Shown in pieces: positions 62,185 to 64,000 of a stretch of 64,000 bases of DNA. The position numbers and the translations under genes were made by a program. Every line of letters begins with the position of its first letter. Position 1 is the first letter of the stretch. Below the pieces are notes generated by a model that was given only the letters and a program-made list of their open reading frames with translations, did no database searches and was not told where the DNA came from. Source of the DNA: FLUQ01 sp031550605 (GTDB taxonomy: Bacteria; Desulfobacterota; Desulfovibrionia; Desulfovibrionales; Desulfovibrionaceae); NCBI GenBank assembly GCA_031550605.1, contig JAVBOK010000011.1, forward strand, positions 7,909 through 71,908, read 5' to 3'.

Positions 62185-62214
62185 ATAGTACCGCAAAATA
62201 AAAGTAATTGTCAA
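62185..62214 (-). promoter_or_regulatory. Promoter of the TAXI-TRAP operon
   Basis: Minus strand TTGACA (62209-62214), 18-nt spacer, TACTAT (62185-62190), in a conspicuously AT-rich 70-base window about 80 bases before the TAXI start. A strong sigma70 match. Confidence 0.7.
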
Positions 62215-62432
62215 GAAAACTGTGTAGTTATCTGATGCAAAGAACGGTCCGGGACTGCCCCGCCCTGTCTTGGGAAAGGGCACGAGGCGTAGTGACTCCG
62301 GCGGGCGCGGGGGACCGGCGGGCTTCGGCTCCGGGTTCTCCGGAGCCGGCCCGCATGCCGTTGGCCGGCGGCATCCGGCTGGTGTCGTGATGCAGCCTGG
62401 CGGGGCGCCGGGGGTGGCGACGTTCACGGGCC

Positions 62433-63791
62433 TCAGGTCAGGATTTTCCCGGGGCCCGTTGCCGCTTCCCCGGGGACCATGCCGGTCAGGTCCATTTGGC
62501 CGGTGGATTCCAGAACCGCGCGCCAGTATCCGGACTGCGGATTGACCTTCTGGCGTTTCCTGATGATCAGGTCAATGGGCAGATGCACGTACCGGTCCAT
62601 CAGCTTCGCCACCACCATGCCGGTTCTGCCCGCCCTGGCCGCGGGCACGGCGTGCTGGCCCAGAAAGCCGCACTACACCCTGTCGTTGGCGTTGGCCGGG
62701 ACCGAACGGATGATATAGCTGGGGTCGATGTACTTGATGGAATGGTCCATGCCCTTGGCGGTCAGATATTTCTTGATTTCTTTGCGCAGAAAATCGCCGA
62801 TGTCGCCCAGGACCGGGTTGCCGGACGCGTCCGTCTGGCCGGACACCTGCAACAGGTGCTGCCCCGCGCCTTCGGCCACCACGATGACCGCGTGCTTGCG
62901 CATTTTCAGGCGTAAGGCCAGGGCGGGCAGCAATCCGCCGGGGCCGTCCAGGTTGAAGGATACCTCGGGTATCAGGACGAAGTTGACCTCTTTGAGGGCC
63001 ATGGTGGCCTGGGCCGCGATAAAGCCCGATTCACGGCCCATCAGCTTGACGATGCCGATGCCGTTGCGCGACCCCAGCGCTTCGATATGCGCGCACTGGA
63101 TGGCTTCCGTCGCCTTGAACACGGCCGTTTCAAAGCCGAAGGACTGGCTGATGAAGTTGATGTCGTTGTCGATGGTCTTGGGTATGCCGATGACGCTGAT
63201 GCGCAGGCCGCGTTTTTTCACTTCGCTGTTGATGACGTTCATGGCTTTCATGCTGCCGTCGCCGCCGATGACGAACAGCACGCTGACGTTCATGCGTTCC
63301 AGTGCGTCGACGATTTCTTCCGGCGACTGGGGGCCGCGGGAAGAACCCAGAACCGTGCCCCCGAACTGGTGGATGTCGGAAACTGAATGCGGCGTCAGTT
63401 CCACCACGTCGTGCCCGTATTTGGGGATAAACCCTTCCAGGCCGTAGCGGATGCCCAGCACCGCCGGCACCCTGTAATTGTGAAAGGCCTCCATGACGAT
63501 GGCCCGGATGACGTCGTTGATGCCGGGGCACAGGCCGCCGCAGGTGACGATGGCGCATTTGGTCTTGGCGGAATCGAAGTACAGGAATTCCCGCGGGCCC
63601 GCCATCTCAAAGCAGGCGGCCGCAGGCTCCTTGCCCTCCAGTTCGTCCAGGTATTCGCTGTCCAGAAAAAAGGGCATCACCCCGTCGATGAAATTCGTGT
63701 AGGTCAGGGGCGAAGGAATCTTCGCGGAACCCAGGACCGGAATGGCCGTGTCCAGGGGAAATGCGGCGTAGGGGGCGCACTGTGACGGCAT
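62433..63791 (-). CDS. pfkA: 6-phosphofructokinase, interrupted by an internal amber codon
   Basis: Start ATG 63791 after AAGGAG. 372 residues to a TAG at 62673-62675, then 79 more in-frame codons to 62433. Family motifs in the first part: CGGLCPGINDVIRAIV, FVIGGDGSMKA, GIPKTIDNDI (catalytic Asp), LMGRESGFIAA. The GGDGS form is that of ATP-using enzymes. The end of the normal enzyme is present after the TAG (CGFLGQHAV, GMVVAKLMDRYVHLP, YWRAVLESTGQ) and the TAG stands where Tyr is normally found (V-Y-C). So it is a nonsense mutation, a sequencing error, or read-through. Truncation would remove a conserved C-terminal helix. Confidence 0.85.
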
Positions 63792-63839
63792 GGCAAACTC
63801 CTTGCGGAATAGGTGGAATACCCCACTCTAGTCTTCATT

Positions 63840-63943
63840 GCATCAACCGTCCATCGGCCGGTTGATGCGGATCGCTGCGCCGGAAAAGGCGGCCTCCGGC
63901 TCGCTCACGCCGCCCGTGGCGGCGCGCCGGGCGGCCGTCCGGC
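63840..63943 (+). repeat. Multi-hairpin dispersed repeat, copy 3
   Basis: Hairpin 1 GCATCAACCG/CGGTTGATGC (63840-63849, 63859-63868); core GGATCGCTGCGCCGG; hairpin 2 GCCGGA/TCCGGC; hairpin 3 around GCCGCC/GGCGGC; hairpin 4 GCCGG/CCGGC (63926-63930, 63939-63943). Upstream of pfkA. The stems of hairpins 1 and 2 differ in sequence from the other copies but keep pairing. Confidence 0.6.
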
Positions 63944-64000
63944 GGCCTAGCAAAATGAAAGATGTTATGACATCTATCAAAAAATCATTGAATAAGCCAC

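Noticed and set aside
62433..62675. Pyrrolysine in phosphofructokinase as a firm call
   Set aside because: Only one TAG, at a Tyr position, in a protein not known to contain Pyl; a one-base mutation or sequencing error is simpler. Kept as a question only.
1..64000. tRNA, rRNA, CRISPR arrays and replication origin
   Set aside because: No cloverleaf-like sequence with a TTC-arm, no rRNA, no regularly spaced direct repeats and no DnaA-box cluster could be found by reading.

Overview
The window looks like a GC-rich chromosome segment from a Desulfovibrionaceae-type anaerobe (Desulfovibrio/Bilophila relatives). The best evidence is an hmcBCDEF-type transmembrane redox operon followed by an rrf2 regulator (35.3-40.6 kb). 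CbiK-type cobaltochelatase, a TAXI-TRAP transporter, a ferritin-like diiron protein and a lipid A gene (lpxB) also fit a Gram-negative anaerobe. No rRNA, tRNA or CRISPR array was recognised.

Layout. 0-4.1 kb: end of the ribosomal spc/alpha cluster (secY 3' end, map, rpmJ, rpsM, rpsK, rpoA, rplQ), with rpsD missing from its usual place. 4.2-7.3 kb: NhaC-type antiporter and an EamA exporter. 7.3-11.2 kb: a decayed, AT-richer island with a secreted hypothetical, a KilA-N protein and a tyrosine integrase broken by a frameshift and a 160-bp MITE-like insertion. 11.2-16.2 kb: one minus-strand operon rfbD-lpxB-enolase superfamily-DSD/DTA-like-lysE. 16.4-20.7 kb: ilvC, ilvN and small conserved genes. 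21-30.7 kb: tatA, cbiK, ferritin-like, M15 peptidase, DUF615, UbiA/MqnP, a large M16C peptidase and hypotheticals. 31-34.9 kb: Sel1 protein, rlmN, chemoreceptor. 35-40.7 kb: hmc operon without hmcA. 41-50.2 kb: cyclophilin, dnaE, HD hydrolase, methyltransferase, SprA-like protein, macrodomain protein, AlaX-like editing protein, nitronate-monooxygenase-like protein. 50.2-56.6 kb: addA-addB. 56.7-57.4 kb: two tandem small secreted proteins with in-frame UGA. 57.5-62.1 kb: SLC23-like permease, TRAP fused permease and TAXI binding protein. 62.4-63.8 kb: phosphofructokinase with an internal amber codon.

The most unusual signal is the tandem pair at 56,692-57,418. Each gene has an in-frame UGA at the same place. 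The 40 codons after it remain open and encode related peptides (27 of 40 residues identical; 9 of those 27 codons differ only synonymously). In both genes a hairpin with a 5-nt loop begins exactly 11 nt after the UGA, the geometry of a bacterial SECIS. They are best read as two paralogous, probably unannotated selenoproteins with a conserved Cys...Sec...Cys pattern, exported to the periplasm or membrane.

Secondary signals are a dispersed multi-hairpin repeat present three times (9.85, 17.4 and 63.84 kb), one copy of which lies inside the MITE; the amber codon in pfkA; the missing hmcA and rpsD; and a promoter with an overlapping palindrome upstream of hmcB.
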